From Paulinella micropora (taxonomy: Eukaryota; Cercozoa; Imbricatea; Euglyphida; Paulinellidae): a stretch of 20,000 nucleotides of DNA. This document shows, one piece after another, positions 9,043 to 17,890 of this stretch. Position 1 is the first letter of the stretch. Each line of letters begins with the position of its first letter. Below the pieces are notes generated by a model. The model made no database searches and had not been told where the DNA came from. It saw only the letters and a list, made by a program, of their open reading frames with translations. The stretch is from contig WBZZ01000407.1 of assembly GCA_019918135.1 (NCBI GenBank), positions 137,501 through 157,500 on the forward strand, written 5' to 3'. Both the position numbers and the translations under genes were made by a program.

Positions 9043-9540
9043 ATGGCAGCCGAAAGCATACTGCAACGTTTTCAGTCTTCTGACTGGCCTCTCACTGTTC
9101 AGATCCGTCAGTTTGGAGATCTGAAGTCAGAACCTGTAGTTGGCGCGCCCCAACCCGAACAAAAGGTCCAGCTTCAGCAGGCCGAGGCCAAAAATGAGCC
9201 CAAGGAGGCCGAGGCCAAGCTCAAGGAGGCCGAGGCCAAGCTCAAGGAGGCCGAGGCCAATGGCAAGGAGGCCGAGGCCAAGCTCAAGGAGGCCAAAATT
9301 GAGCTCAAGGAGGCCGAGGCCGAGCTCAAGGAGGCCAAGGCGACCGGGACCGAAGAGGATGTGGGACTGGCGAGGCGTAAGATGGACTTTGCTCTGGAGG
9401 GAGTAGCCTCTTCGATGAAGGGAGTAGCCTCTGCGCAGGAGCTCGTTGACGCTTGCACCAAGCGAGTGGCTTTCTTGCTAAAGCAGCCAGCTGCAGGTCC
9501 TGTAGCGTTATCCTTTCCTCTGGTCTTGTCTTCTCCTTGA
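9043..9540 (+). CDS. Coiled-coil protein or first exon of a Crinkler-type gene
   Basis: An ATG at 9043 opens 165 codons. Residues 1-30 (MAAESILQRFQSSDWPLTVQ...) are a short globular-looking head. Residues about 45-105 are heptads of the KEAEAKL type, a strong coiled coil. The rest is helical and ends LLKQPAAG before a non-conserved tail to the stop at 9540. A CAG/GT sits at 9494-9498, and cutting after 9496 gives a phase-1 exon end. That is the phase needed by the acceptor at 13067-13068 in front of the Crinkler NTPase exon. I favour an exon 9043-9496 joined to that gene, but a separate short protein remains possible. Antisense and other-frame ORFs here are shadows of the 21-bp repeat. Confidence 0.5.
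   Translation: MAAESILQRFQSSDWPLTVQIRQFGDLKSEPVVGAPQPEQKVQLQQAEAKNEPKEAEAKLKEAEAKLKEAEANGKEAEAKLKEAKIELKEAEAELKEAKATGTEEDVGLARRKMDFALEGVASSMKGVASAQELVDACTKRVAFLLKQPAAGPVALSFPLVLSSP
9202..9348 (+). repeat. Seven tandem 21-bp units encoding coiled-coil heptads
   Basis: Seven consecutive 21-nt units beginning AAGGAGGCC encode KEAEAKL and variants (KEAEANG, KEAKIEL, KEAEAEL, KEAKATG). The repeat length equals one heptad, so copy-number change would lengthen the coiled coil without breaking the frame. Confidence 0.9.
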
Positions 9541-9851
9541 CCCAATTTTTTGAAAACGGGTTTTCTCGCTTCTCCTCTCCCTTTCTTCACCTGCTTTTTC
9601 ATTTCAATTTTGACTGTTTCTCTCTCTCTCCCCCTGAGTCTCCCTTTCTCTCTCTTATTTTTCTCTCTCATACACTCTTCTCTGTATTATTTATTTGAAC
9701 CTTATCTAATCTGTCTATTTATCTACGTGACCATTTATTTGTCTATCTATTCATCTGTCTTGTCTTCTTTCTTCATCCTCGTTCTCCTCCTGTTCCTTCT
9801 TCTTCTTCTTCTTCTTCTTCTAATTCTTCTTCGTCCTCTTATTATTATTAC

Positions 9852-9894
<43 letters not shown>
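9541..9894. repeat. Pyrimidine-rich and CTT/ATT low-complexity stretch
   Basis: TC-rich sequence (TCTCTC, TTTCTC) grades into (CTT)n near 9795-9825 and then (ATT)n at about 9840-9894. No gene is visible. The (ATT)n part touches the 5' end of the first SINE-like unit. Confidence 0.8.
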
Positions 9895-9895
<1 letters not shown>

Positions 9896-10065
9896 GGGAG
9901 TACATAGGCCATTGGTCCTTTTCAATTGGCTGATTGGTATAAAGCTCCTAAAGTAATGTTCTATGCCGTCACTTCCTTTAATCCACCGATTGGTGTGGAG
10001 ACTTCCCTTATGGAATGGAGGACTGGATGCACATGGCCTTTTGGCTCAGCAATTGGCAGGAGATA

Positions 10066-10067
<2 letters not shown>
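9895..10067 (+). mobile_element. SINE-like unit, family II, copy a
   Basis: This unit of about 173 bp starts AGGGAGTACATAGGCC and ends GGCTCAGCAATTGGCAGGAGATACATT, then passes into (ATT)n. A close copy lies at 11598-11773. No clear pol III B box was found, so the origin of its head is unknown. Its last ~50 bp (ATGGAGGACTGGATGCACATGGCC...) resemble the tails of families I and III. Confidence 0.75.
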
Positions 10068-10162
<95 letters not shown>

Positions 10163-10163
10163 T
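10068..10163. repeat. (ATT)n microsatellite, SINE tail
   Basis: About 32 uninterrupted ATT units follow family II copy a and end where family I copy a begins. Poly-Ile, poly-Leu and poly-Tyr frames across it are artefacts. Confidence 0.95.
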
Positions 10164-10409
10164 AGCACCGTGATAGCCCAGTGGTCAAGGTCAATACCAT
10201 CTGGGACCTGTCGCAAGTTCGATTCCCGTCGGTGCCAGTAGTTTCAAAAAATGTTTTCTTTGGAAGTATTGGTCTGTCAGGAAGGCTTGGAACTGCCCTG
10301 CGGGGGTGTCAGTAGAGCTATCGGTCAAATCTTCGTTCTCCCCTCGCGGGTGAGACGATGTAGGCACATGTGCAGATTTGCATCAGCCATTGACAGAGAA
10401 GCACTATTC
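10164..10409 (+). mobile_element. tRNA-derived SINE, family I, copy a
   Basis: The pol III A box TAGCCCAGTGG (10174-10184) and B box GTTCGATTCCC (10217-10227) are intact, and tRNA-like ends (GCACCG...CGGTGCC) bracket them. A body with TGGAACTGCCC and GGGGGTGTCA follows, then a tail GCATCAGCCATTGACAGAGAAGCACTATT and (ATT)n. It is more diverged than copies b and c and has only one copy of the internal 37-nt unit. Confidence 0.85.

Positions 10410-10473
<64 letters not shown>
10410..10473. repeat. (ATT)n microsatellite, SINE tail
   Basis: About 21 ATT units follow family I copy a and precede the family III unit. Confidence 0.95.
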
Positions 10474-10870
10474 GGAGGGGTGCACAGTATGGCACCCCAC
10501 GGCAAGAGGAGGTGGTTGGGCCTCTTCCCACTGGTTCCGAGGCTATGTTGTTGTGTTGTTCTTATAAGACATACACCACGTGGGGTCAAAGGGGTATATA
10601 CATTCCGAGATCTAGGGGTGGTGACGGGTTTCGAGGCGTCCCAGACACTTACCGCCAAACGTCCTCATGCGCTGGCAGACCGCATGAAATTTCTGCTACC
10701 CCTGTGAGAACCTCCATGCGGGACCTACCCAGTCTCGTGGAGCTCTCACGGGGAAGATCAATCATTTGTAGTTGATTTCCTGCAAGACACCAACATACTC
10801 ACTGTAGTCCCTGTTGGGTCGAGGGATGGAGGCGCATGGCCCTCGGGCTCAGCCATGACAGATCAATATA
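10474..10870 (+). mobile_element. SINE-like unit, family III
   Basis: This unit of about 400 bp starts GGAGGGGTGCACAGTATGGCACC. It shares no obvious head with families I and II but ends GATGGAGGCGCATGGCC, then GGGCTCAGCCATGACAGATC, and runs into (ATT)n. The tail is recognisably the same module as in the other two families. No clear A/B box pair was found. It occurs only once in the window, so its limits rest on the flanking ATT tracts. Confidence 0.6.

Positions 10871-10946
<76 letters not shown>
10871..10946. repeat. (ATT)n microsatellite, SINE tail
   Basis: About 25 ATT units lie between the family III unit and family I copy b. Confidence 0.95.
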
Positions 10947-11209
10947 GGACACCGTGATAGCCCAGTGGTCAAGTTCTACCATCTGGGCCCTGTCGCCAGT
11001 TCGATTCCCGTCGGTGCCACCGGTATTTTCATTGAACATACCGGTCTATTTCTCTGGACCAGTATTTTCATTGAACATACCGGCCCGTCTGGAAGTGTTG
11101 GAACTGCCCTTGCGGGGGTGTCATTAGAGCTTATCGTCAATTCTTCGTACTCCCCTCAGACGATGGAGGCGCATGTGCAGAAATGCATCAGCCATTGACA
11201 GAGAAGCAC

Positions 11210-11210
<1 letters not shown>
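10947..11210 (+). mobile_element. tRNA-derived SINE, family I, copy b
   Basis: The A box is TAGCCCAGTGG (10958-10968) and the B box GTTCGATTCCC (10999-11009). Two copies of the TATTTTCATTGAACATACCGG unit follow the tRNA head. It is almost identical to copy c except for repeat number, and it lacks about 7 nt (CGGGTGA) before GACGATGG near 11158. The 3' end GAGAAGCACT passes into (ATT)n. Confidence 0.9.

Positions 11211-11266
<56 letters not shown>
11211..11266. repeat. (ATT)n microsatellite, SINE tail
   Basis: About 18 ATT units join SINE copies b and c. Confidence 0.95.
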
Positions 11267-11571
11267 GGACACCGTGATAGCCCAGTGGTCAAGTTCTACC
11301 ATCTGGGCCCTGTCGCCAGTTCGATTCCCGTCGGTGCCACCAGTATTTTCATTGAACATACCGGTCTATTTCTGGACCAGTATTTTCATTGAACATACCG
11401 GTCTATTTCTGGACCAGTATTTTCATTGAACATACCGGCCCGTCTGGAAGTGTTGGAACTGCCCTTGCGGGGGTGTCACTAGAGCTTATCGTCAATTCTT
11501 CGTACTCCCCTCACGGGTGAGACGATGGAGGCGCATGTGCAGAAATGCATCAGCCATTGACAGAGAAGCAC
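11267..11571 (+). mobile_element. tRNA-derived SINE, family I, copy c
   Basis: The A box is TAGCCCAGTGG (11278-11288) and the B box GTTCGATTCCC (11319-11329). A 37-nt unit starting CCAGTATTTTCATTGAACAT is present twice in full (11340-11376, 11377-11413) and once in part (11414-11438). It has the same 3' tail as copy b. Near-identity to copy b implies either very recent insertion or a local duplication of SINE plus ATT tract. Confidence 0.9.
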
Positions 11572-11597
11572 TATTATTATTATTATTATTATTATTT
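11572..11597. repeat. (ATT)n microsatellite, SINE tail
   Basis: About eight ATT units lie between family I copy c and family II copy b. Confidence 0.9.
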
Positions 11598-11773
11598 AGG
11601 GAGTACATAGGCCATCGGTCCCTTTCCATGGGCTGATTGGTATAAAGCTCCTAGAGTAATGTTCTATGCCGTCACTTCCTTTATTCCACCGATTGGTGTG
11701 GAGACTTTCCTTATGGAATGGAGGACTGGATGCACATGGCCTTTTGGCTCAGTAATTGACAGGAGATACATAC
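11598..11773 (+). mobile_element. SINE-like unit, family II, copy b
   Basis: The start AGGGAGTACATAGGCC, the middle GGTATAAAGCTCCTA and CTATGCCGTCACTTCCTTTA, and the end GGCTCAGTAATTGACAGGAGATACAT all match copy a with scattered differences. (ATT)n follows to about 11795. Confidence 0.75.
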
Positions 11774-11908
11774 ATTATTATTATTATTATTATTTCTTTC
11801 TTTCTTCTTTGTTCTTTCTTTTTCCTTAGTCTTTTTGTTTTTTCTTCTTTTTCTTTCTTCTTTCTGTCTTCTTCGTGTTCCTCTTCCTCTGTTTTCTTCT
11901 TCTTTTCC

Positions 11909-11939
<31 letters not shown>

Positions 11940-12350
11940 TCTTTCTTTCTTCTTTTTTTCTTTCTTTCTTTCTTTGTGCTTCTTCCTTTTTCCTATTCTT
12001 CGTCCTCCTACTACTTTTTTCTTTTTTTCTTGCCTTGTGTTTCCTCTGTCTTTCTTCTTTTTCTTCTTTTTTTCTTTCTTTTTTCCTTTCCTCTTTCTCC
12101 TTTTTCTTTCTTTTTTTTCTTTCATCTTTTTTTTCTTTTTCTTTCTTCTTCTTTTTCCTTTCTTTTTTTTTTTTTCTTTTTTTTTTTTTTCTCCCCCTCC
12201 CCCCCTTTTTAAAATTATTCTTTTTCCTTTCTCTTCTTCTTTCTTTCTTTCTTTCCTTCCTTGTTTCTTTCCTTCTTTCTTTCTTTCCTTCTTTATTTCT
12301 TTCACCCCCCTCCCCCTTTTTTTTTTTTTTTTTTTTTTTCCTTCCTTATT
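11774..12350. repeat. (ATT)n then a ~560-nt polypyrimidine tract
   Basis: After about seven ATT units (to about 11795), the + strand is almost entirely T and C until about 12350. It includes TTTC repeats, T runs and short C runs. Long poly-Phe/Ser/Leu frames on + and poly-Lys/Arg frames on - are composition artefacts. Such mirror-like purine/pyrimidine tracts can form triplex DNA. Confidence 0.9.
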
Positions 12351-13068
12351 TCTGCTTGTTCTTTTCAACTGTCTTTTGCTGCGATTATGCCCAAGTCCTG
12401 CTCGCTCCCGTTTGTTCTTGAGCTGCTCGCTCCCACTTGATGCTCTTTTGTGTGACCCACTTAACTGCGTTCTTGTCCCTGATTTACTTTCTTTCCGCTC
12501 GCATCCTATTCCTGTAGTATCCTCTGTTTATCCCACGTGCTCTGGTCCGCCTGTGTTCTGCCTTGTGCACTTCACTACCTTATGTACCTCGCTCTTTTCT
12601 GTCGTCACTTGTTCGCCTACGATCCAGCAGCTTGGCAGGTGGTGGTTGGTATGTGGGCATGTAGTTTGCGGTGATGGATGAGGTAGTACAAACGTGGTGG
12701 TGTGGGTTTGATGGTTGGGTGAGTGGAGGTTCTCATCTTCTGTTTTTTTCTTTCGTGCTGCTGCTTGCCTCTGCCGCTGCGCACCGCTTGTTTCTACTCG
12801 CCTCTTGCTCGCTCTGCTTCCGCCTGCCAGTTCCGGTGTTTGTTGCCGGTAAAGTGGGTGGATGGTTGTGGTGGTTTCGTCTGGTGGTTGATGCTGGTGC
12901 ACATCTGGTAGAGTTTAGTACTACTCACAAGTGGGATCGTACTGCAGCGCTTGTGGTAGTGCAATAATATTATTGTTGGTGCTTCTGCACATAAGGTGTA
13001 TGTTGGTGGACATAACATACCTTGTTTCGTTATATCCTTTAACCTTCACTGTTTCATTTCATATTTAG
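12351..13068. other. No supported gene; ends in a splice acceptor
   Basis: Mixed sequence with short frames of low-complexity composition and no recognised domain. The last 50 nt are pyrimidine-rich and end TTCATATTTAG, a good acceptor (AG at 13067-13068) for the Crinkler exon. The stretch is probably intron or 5' flank. Confidence 0.55.
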
Positions 13069-14801
13069 ACTTTCGCGTTTTCGTGCCGTTTGAGTTTCCG
13101 AAGTCCCTCGACGAGCTTTTCCCGAGGCATGGAATCGGGAAGCAGCTCTTTTCGCGAGGCATATTCGTGGCAGGAGCTGTCAAGTCCATTCTGGAGTCCA
13201 GATTGCCGCACTACTGGAGGGGCGCGCCGGGCTCGGGTAAAACGGTGTTTTTGAAACTCCTGGGTCGCGAGCTTCAAGCCTATGGCAAAGTCCTCTGGTG
13301 CGATAGTGCTGGGTTTTTGGACAACTACAAGGACAATTCCTTCTTCAGTGCCCTCGCCGCCGAGGGCGCCGACGTGTTTCTCCTCATCGACGAAGTACAA
13401 GACAGCCCCAATAGCCCCCACTGGGTGTACTTACTCAAAAACCATCCCAAGAATCTCATCGCCATAGGGGTTGGCATTACTAACCTTCAAAACTTGTCTG
13501 CCCCTTTTCCGAAAAAGTTCCCGGACCGTGGAGAGCCGCCTCCTATGTCGGTGTCCGAGCAGGACTTGTCCGATGTGACTGAATTCTGGTGTCGACAGAG
13601 CCCACACGTCCCGATTAAATTGGTTTCCGACATCTGCCATTGGTTGTTCCGCTACACGGGCGGTCACTTCTTCCCCTTCTTGAAGTTCACAGAGGCAGTT
13701 TTTTCTGAGACGGTCGTCGACCTGACTGACCTTCACTCAGTAGCAAAGTACGTTCTCAGCCAGGAGTTCAGCCAGAGTGCTGCGTACATTGCTGTCAAAG
13801 AGCGGTGCTTCAACACTTTGTCCGAAGACGTATGGCGATGCTCCCAGCGCATTGTCTGGGGTCTGCAGGATCCCCGCGATTACGGAAAGCTCGAGAAAGT
13901 GGGCTATTGGGATGCTGGTCGGGATTGGTTCATTTCGGATCTTTTTACCGCCCAAGTGTTTCGAAATCGAAAGGTCCATGAAGCAAGGGATGACGAGTTG
14001 ACTATCAACGAGAACGCACCGCTTGATGACAATGTACGCATTCTCATTACGGCTGGATTGCAGGACATGCAGAAAATGGACTTTGAACAGCCGACCTCCT
14101 TCAACCATCGCTACGAGAACGGGCTAGCTTTTATCTGGGGCTGGCACCTGAGTCGGAAAATTCCTTCCCTCTTCATATCTCCGCAAACACAAGCTCTTCC
14201 GACGATTCAGGGGAAAAAGCTGCCCGAGGTTGACTTTTACTTTGACGGTCGTTTGGACGTGGCAGTGGAGCTGGCGCGCAACATGAGTGCCTCCGATCTT
14301 GCCCATAAATTCGACAAATTTCAGAAGTCCCAGCAGCTTCCCGGGAAGAAAATGGGAGGCCCTGGTCCTTATGCTTGCTGGCCTAACTACGCAATCCTTC
14401 ATTTCCAAATGCACGACAAAGATCCGGTGATGCCGGCGAGCCCTTACGACACTGTAGATTTCCAAAGCAAGCTTTACACCTTCCAACTGCCCCGCAACTC
14501 GCTCTTCCGTGGGAGAACCCTCATTCAGAGCGGCGTTGTCAAGGCTCTCCCACTCCGCCTTCCCATCGCTCCTTCTCGTCGTTGGTGTTTCGTAGTACGA
14601 GGCACCGCGGACTGTGGTTTCCTGGCTTCCAGAAAATGCTGTAGACTAGTACTCAGGTGCTCGGACAGATTGTTGCAGACTGTATCTGAGCTTGTTATTT
14701 GTGTCAGTGTCGTGGCCTGGCCCCTGGCCACAGTGTACGTCTTGCTGTCAAGTCATGTTCCAAAATACTTCAAACACTGTGTCATTCAGGTCAAGCAATA
14801 A
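13069..14801 (+). CDS. Crinkler-type P-loop NTPase fused to a restriction-endonuclease-like domain
   Basis: The exon starts after the AG at 13067-13068, and the open frame runs to the stop at 14801. Residues are counted from the open frame start at 12996. Walker A GAPGSGKT is at 76-83 (13221-13244) and Walker B DVFLLIDEVQ at about 126-135. A helical/winged-helix-like middle follows. Next comes a segment EVDFYFDGRLDVAVELARN (about 411-429) with AHKFDKF at 436-442. That pattern (Asp in a strand, Glu in the next strand, then H-x4-F) is the nuclease fold seen in Crinkler/CR effectors combined with NTPases. In that family the proteins act in the host nucleus or in conflict between organisms. The last ~100 residues are not recognised and may include a missed intron or 3' UTR. 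The exon lacks its own N-terminus: the translated part before 13069 is pyrimidine-tract sequence. The missing header/coiled-coil region may be the exon at 9043-9496, whose phase fits. No frame break is seen in the domains, so it may be functional. Confidence 0.8.
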
Positions 14802-15774
14802 TGATAATTCAGCAGCACTCGCAGTGGAGTGCAGTTTTCCTGGAATCATCAGATCCGATTGTAGTACCGAAATAATCAAATCCACGATTTGAGAACCGTA
14901 GAGATTGTTCCCCCCCCCCCCCCCCCTTCCCCTTCCGAGAGCACACCAAGTAACTTCCCGACTCCCTATCGCCCGTGACACAGACAGCTGGCCTTGCTCC
15001 TCGGGACAGAGGTTAGAGGGCAGTGGTGACAGAAGAAAAGCTTCTTGGCCAAACATTCAGAGAGAGAGAGACAGCAAGCGAGAGAGCCAGGAGGGGGGGC
15101 GGGGGTGGTTAGAGGGAATGAGATAAGAGAGAGCGAGAGACATGTACAAACACCAAGCGTGCGATGGAGAAAGGAAAAAGGAAAGCAAGCAAAGAGAGAA
15201 TGACGGAGAGAGAGCGAGCGAGAGTATGGGCCGAAGCGAGCGAGGCCTGGATGGAGCAAAAGTTTTTCAAGTGGAGCTCTAGAGTGATCGATTTTCAGTG
15301 TCCGGCCCTCTCGGTAGAGTTTGTTGTTTCAGTCGAAAGTTTTATAAAAAAAAGAAAAAAGTACTCAGAGGCCTTTTTCTGTGTTGTACTATATTGTTGA
15401 CGATATTATAATAATATTCAAGTGGGAAAAGGAAAAGATTTTTTAGATTTTGTTATGCTTTTTAGATTTTAGGTGATTTTTATATTTTGTATTACTAAAA
15501 CCATTCAAGTGAAGACAATTTTCAGTAGAATGTTATAGAAAAATTATTCTTCAAATTTTTTGTTTTAAGTTTGATTTATAAAAAAGTTCTATTTATATAA
15601 AAAACTATTTCTTTAGAAAAGTTCAAGCTATAAAAAATTTGAGCTATAAAAAACTTTGAAGCTAGAAATTTTTTACATTATTAACAATAGCTTAACTTTC
15701 ATTATAGCTTTAACTTTTTATAATTTTTTTTTATTTTTTTTAATTGTTACTAATAGATATGTTTATTAAATATT
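14802..15774. other. No gene seen; C run, GA-rich and AT-rich tracts
   Basis: After the Crinkler stop comes ordinary sequence, a C run of about 18 nt at 14909-14926, a GA-rich stretch (about 15058-15240) and, from about 15400, very AT-rich DNA with AAAAGTT/CTATAAAAA motifs. The short frames are composition-driven. Confidence 0.6.
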
Positions 15775-16141
15775 ATAGTATCGTAACAATCTGTAGTCGC
15801 TAATCGTTGTGTCGTCTCCTTTTGGGATGTTGACGATAATAGTTTTGCGTCAGTCACTGTGAGTGCATTCGCACGATTTCAACCAGTTGAAGAAGCGTAC
15901 CAGAAAGCTCACAATCCGCGTGCCTCCGTACTTGAGCATCTCGTTCTTGATCTTATCACGTGAGCACGCTTTGTGATTCTGAAGATTTTCCTTGCATAGC
16001 TTCACTTCCTTCTCTGTAATTATATTCTAGCAGGCCAGTCTCAGTCCTGATTTCCTCTGCTTGCGCCATTGATTATAATTGGTCGCGTAGGTTGTCGTTT
16101 TACTGAAATGTTTCGCTTGCCTTCCGCTCGTGCTCAATCAT
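15775..16141 (-). pseudogene. LINE reverse-transcriptase fragment
   Basis: From 16020 down to 15775 the minus strand reads ITEKEVKLCKENLQNHKAC, then DKIKNEMLKYGG, then NIPKGDD...DYR. These are the early RT blocks of non-LTR retrotransposons (usually IT-x-EEV, KAPG-x-D-x-I, NEMLKYGG, KKGD, YR). An in-frame TGA at 15850-15852 sits where Trp is usual. Upstream, in another frame, 16141-16021 gives MIEHERKASE and MAQAEEIRTETGLLEY with stops, probably the preceding linker after frame breaks. The catalytic FADD box is absent. The orientation is the same as the endonuclease fragment at 17888-19845, of which it may be the continuation. Confidence 0.75.
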
Positions 16142-16201
16142 TTGCCTACAACTTTTTTTTTTCTAACTTTTTTTTTCAAATCACCTTTTTCTTTTTTCTT
16201 T

Positions 16202-16318
16202 CATATGTAGGTTCTAGTGATGGTTAGAGCCAACATCAACTTCAAAGCAGGTAAACTCCATATGTAAGTTCTACTGTTCGTTAAAGCGCTCATCAACTCA
16301 AGTTCAAAGCATGTAAAC
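16202..16318 (+). repeat. Two tandem ~58-bp subterminal repeats
   Basis: Unit 1 (16202-16258) and unit 2 (16259-16318) both begin CATATGTARGTTCTA, continue with a GTTA-containing segment and CATCAAC, and end TTCAAAGCAKGTAAACTC. The start also occurs in inverse orientation at 17881-17894, and part of unit 1 at 16751-16767 in inverse orientation. Confidence 0.75.
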
Positions 16319-17890
16319 TCATTCAATATTCAAAATTTTGAGGTGCTGTTCGCACAGAATTCAATGTTTTTATTAGCAATAGATAGCAGACTGTTTAGTT
16401 TTTCAGTGTATTAAAGGTATTGCTGTGTTCCAGAGTATGTTCTGAATTTTGACAAACTAATTTTCGACTTATGTTTTCCTAGTTTTTTTTTTTGTACCGT
16501 ACTTCTCTGCAAAAACCCTTAGGCAGGATTACTCAACATAACATGTGAATTCATTTGTGCACTTGTGTAAAAATGAGTGCAGAGTGCATCATGCAAACAG
16601 CATTTTTCAGTTAAAAACACCATACTTGCTATGTCTTGAGAAGTGAAAATTGCGGTCGAAAATAAGTATGAAAAATATTAGCTACAATTTTTTTCTAAAA
16701 CAAACAATTGTGTCATGTCTGCTTTTGCTTGAAACGATGTGGTTTGAACATTTACCTGCTTTGAAGTACTTGACATCCGACATGATTTTGGTGGCGCCGG
16801 CACGTGAATTTCTGCTGCAATATTTGACAAGACCATGCAAATTCCCGGAGAGGAAACCAGGAAAATTTCCAAAAAATATTTGAACACACATGCCTATCGA
16901 CATACGTAGCCTTTGAAGTGAAGGCAACACTAATTTTTTTTATTTGACTGTTTTTGCGGGGTCGACATTGGTAAAAAAAGTTATGGCTAGAGAGAGTTTT
17001 GTGTTTTTTTTTTTTGTGTTTCTCATACATACTTTCACGTCCCGTGGCCTTGCACAGTCTTTCCAAACGTTGTGCCCATGCTGTCTGCAAAATGGTGTGT
17101 TGTAACCTCATCTGTAGCATGTGTTGTTCTTTCCTCCCTGAAGCCATTTTTTGCACCTGTCTTGTATCACTCCTATATGTGTTGTGTGTGCTTTTCTGGG
17201 AATGTAATGTGCTGAATCTATTCACAATCACATGGTCTTTGTTTTGCATATGTTCAACTACTGCTCCTTCCTTTGTAACCTTGCTGTTGGTGATCTGTTC
17301 TGGGCTGCAGACAGGCTAAACAAATCATGAGTGAAATCTTGAGAGATTTTCAATTTTTTCTGCACTTTCTGTACAAAATGTTTTTATTAAATAGTCTCTT
17401 TGATTTCCTTCACTTTCTGTACTTGTGCTGGCTTTGTATTTAAATCAAAACATTTCTGAGTGAGAGCCTTATGTCATATTTTTGCTGATTTTCGCTGGTT
17501 TGTTTGCAGGCTTAAGGTTACCTTTTTGTAAAAAAACTTTGCACATTTAATTATAAGCATACATAGAAAGATAGTACATAAAAATGTATTGAAGAGCATA
17601 CAAGGAACATATGAAAACTGACTCTGATTTTTGGTCATCACAAGCACCATTTTTTGAGGTGGCATGGTAGCTAGTTTTTTCCGGTGGGGGGTGTGTAAAT
17701 TAGTTGGAAAAAAGCGGTGGGCGACGGGAAATCGATTGGTTTGAAGTCAGTTTTTACTTTTTTTTCAATGATTCTTTCATGAAATTAAATGTTTTTACTT
17801 ATAGTTTTGAAATGTACAATTTTCATATGATAAAGTTTAACGGATCTATGTTATTATGCTAACGACCACTCGCCCATAGGAGAACTTACA
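16206..17890. mobile_element. Putative TA-flanked DNA transposon or MITE-like insertion
   Basis: The left edge reads TA-TGTAGGTTCT at 16204-16215. The right edge is the inverse of TA-TGTAAGTTCT at 17881-17892. TA on both sides could be a target duplication of Tc1/mariner- or MITE-type insertion. LINE coding on the minus strand stops exactly at the right edge, and LINE RT sequence resumes beyond the left edge. The inverted repeat is short and the TIR family is not identified. No transposase was recognised inside, so this may be a non-autonomous element or a coincidence. Confidence 0.4.
16755..17249 (-). other. Unrecognised 165-codon open frame, doubtful
   Basis: A minus-strand frame rich in Lys, His, Gln and Cys, without a recognised motif, lies inside the putative TA-flanked insertion in AT-rich DNA. 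The ATG-like start, composition and length do not prove coding. It could be a decayed protein of that element. Confidence 0.2.

Noticed and set aside
8285..9066. Arg-Glu repeat frames on minus and Ser-Leu frames on plus
   Set aside because: They are translations of AG/CT microsatellites within the tandem duplication.
9202..9348. CRISPR-like array from regular 21-bp repeats
   Set aside because: There are no spacers. The units are contiguous coding repeats in a eukaryotic coiled coil.
9174..9671. Antisense frame and +2 frame over the coiled-coil repeat
   Set aside because: Both are shadows created by the 21-bp repeat. The sense frame gives clear heptads.
10164..10230. Genuine tRNA gene
   Set aside because: A and B boxes are good, but the T-arm pairing is degraded and the same sequence continues into a SINE body and tail in three copies. 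It is a tRNA-derived SINE head.
10070..11290. Open frames of poly-Ile, poly-Leu, poly-Tyr and poly-Asn
   Set aside because: They are translations of (ATT)n microsatellites and SINE bodies. The stop-free runs come from composition, not coding.
11826..12368. 180-codon Lys/Arg-rich frame on minus, and Phe/Ser/Leu-rich frames on plus
   Set aside because: They derive from the polypyrimidine tract and have no domain or non-repetitive segment.
12528..12967. Short ORFs upstream of the Crinkler exon as a header domain
   Set aside because: Neither frame shows the ubiquitin-like header pattern of Crinklers, and their composition is low-complexity.
13737..14486. Minus-strand ORFs opposite the Crinkler exon
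   Set aside because: They have no recognised motif and mirror a well-supported coding frame.
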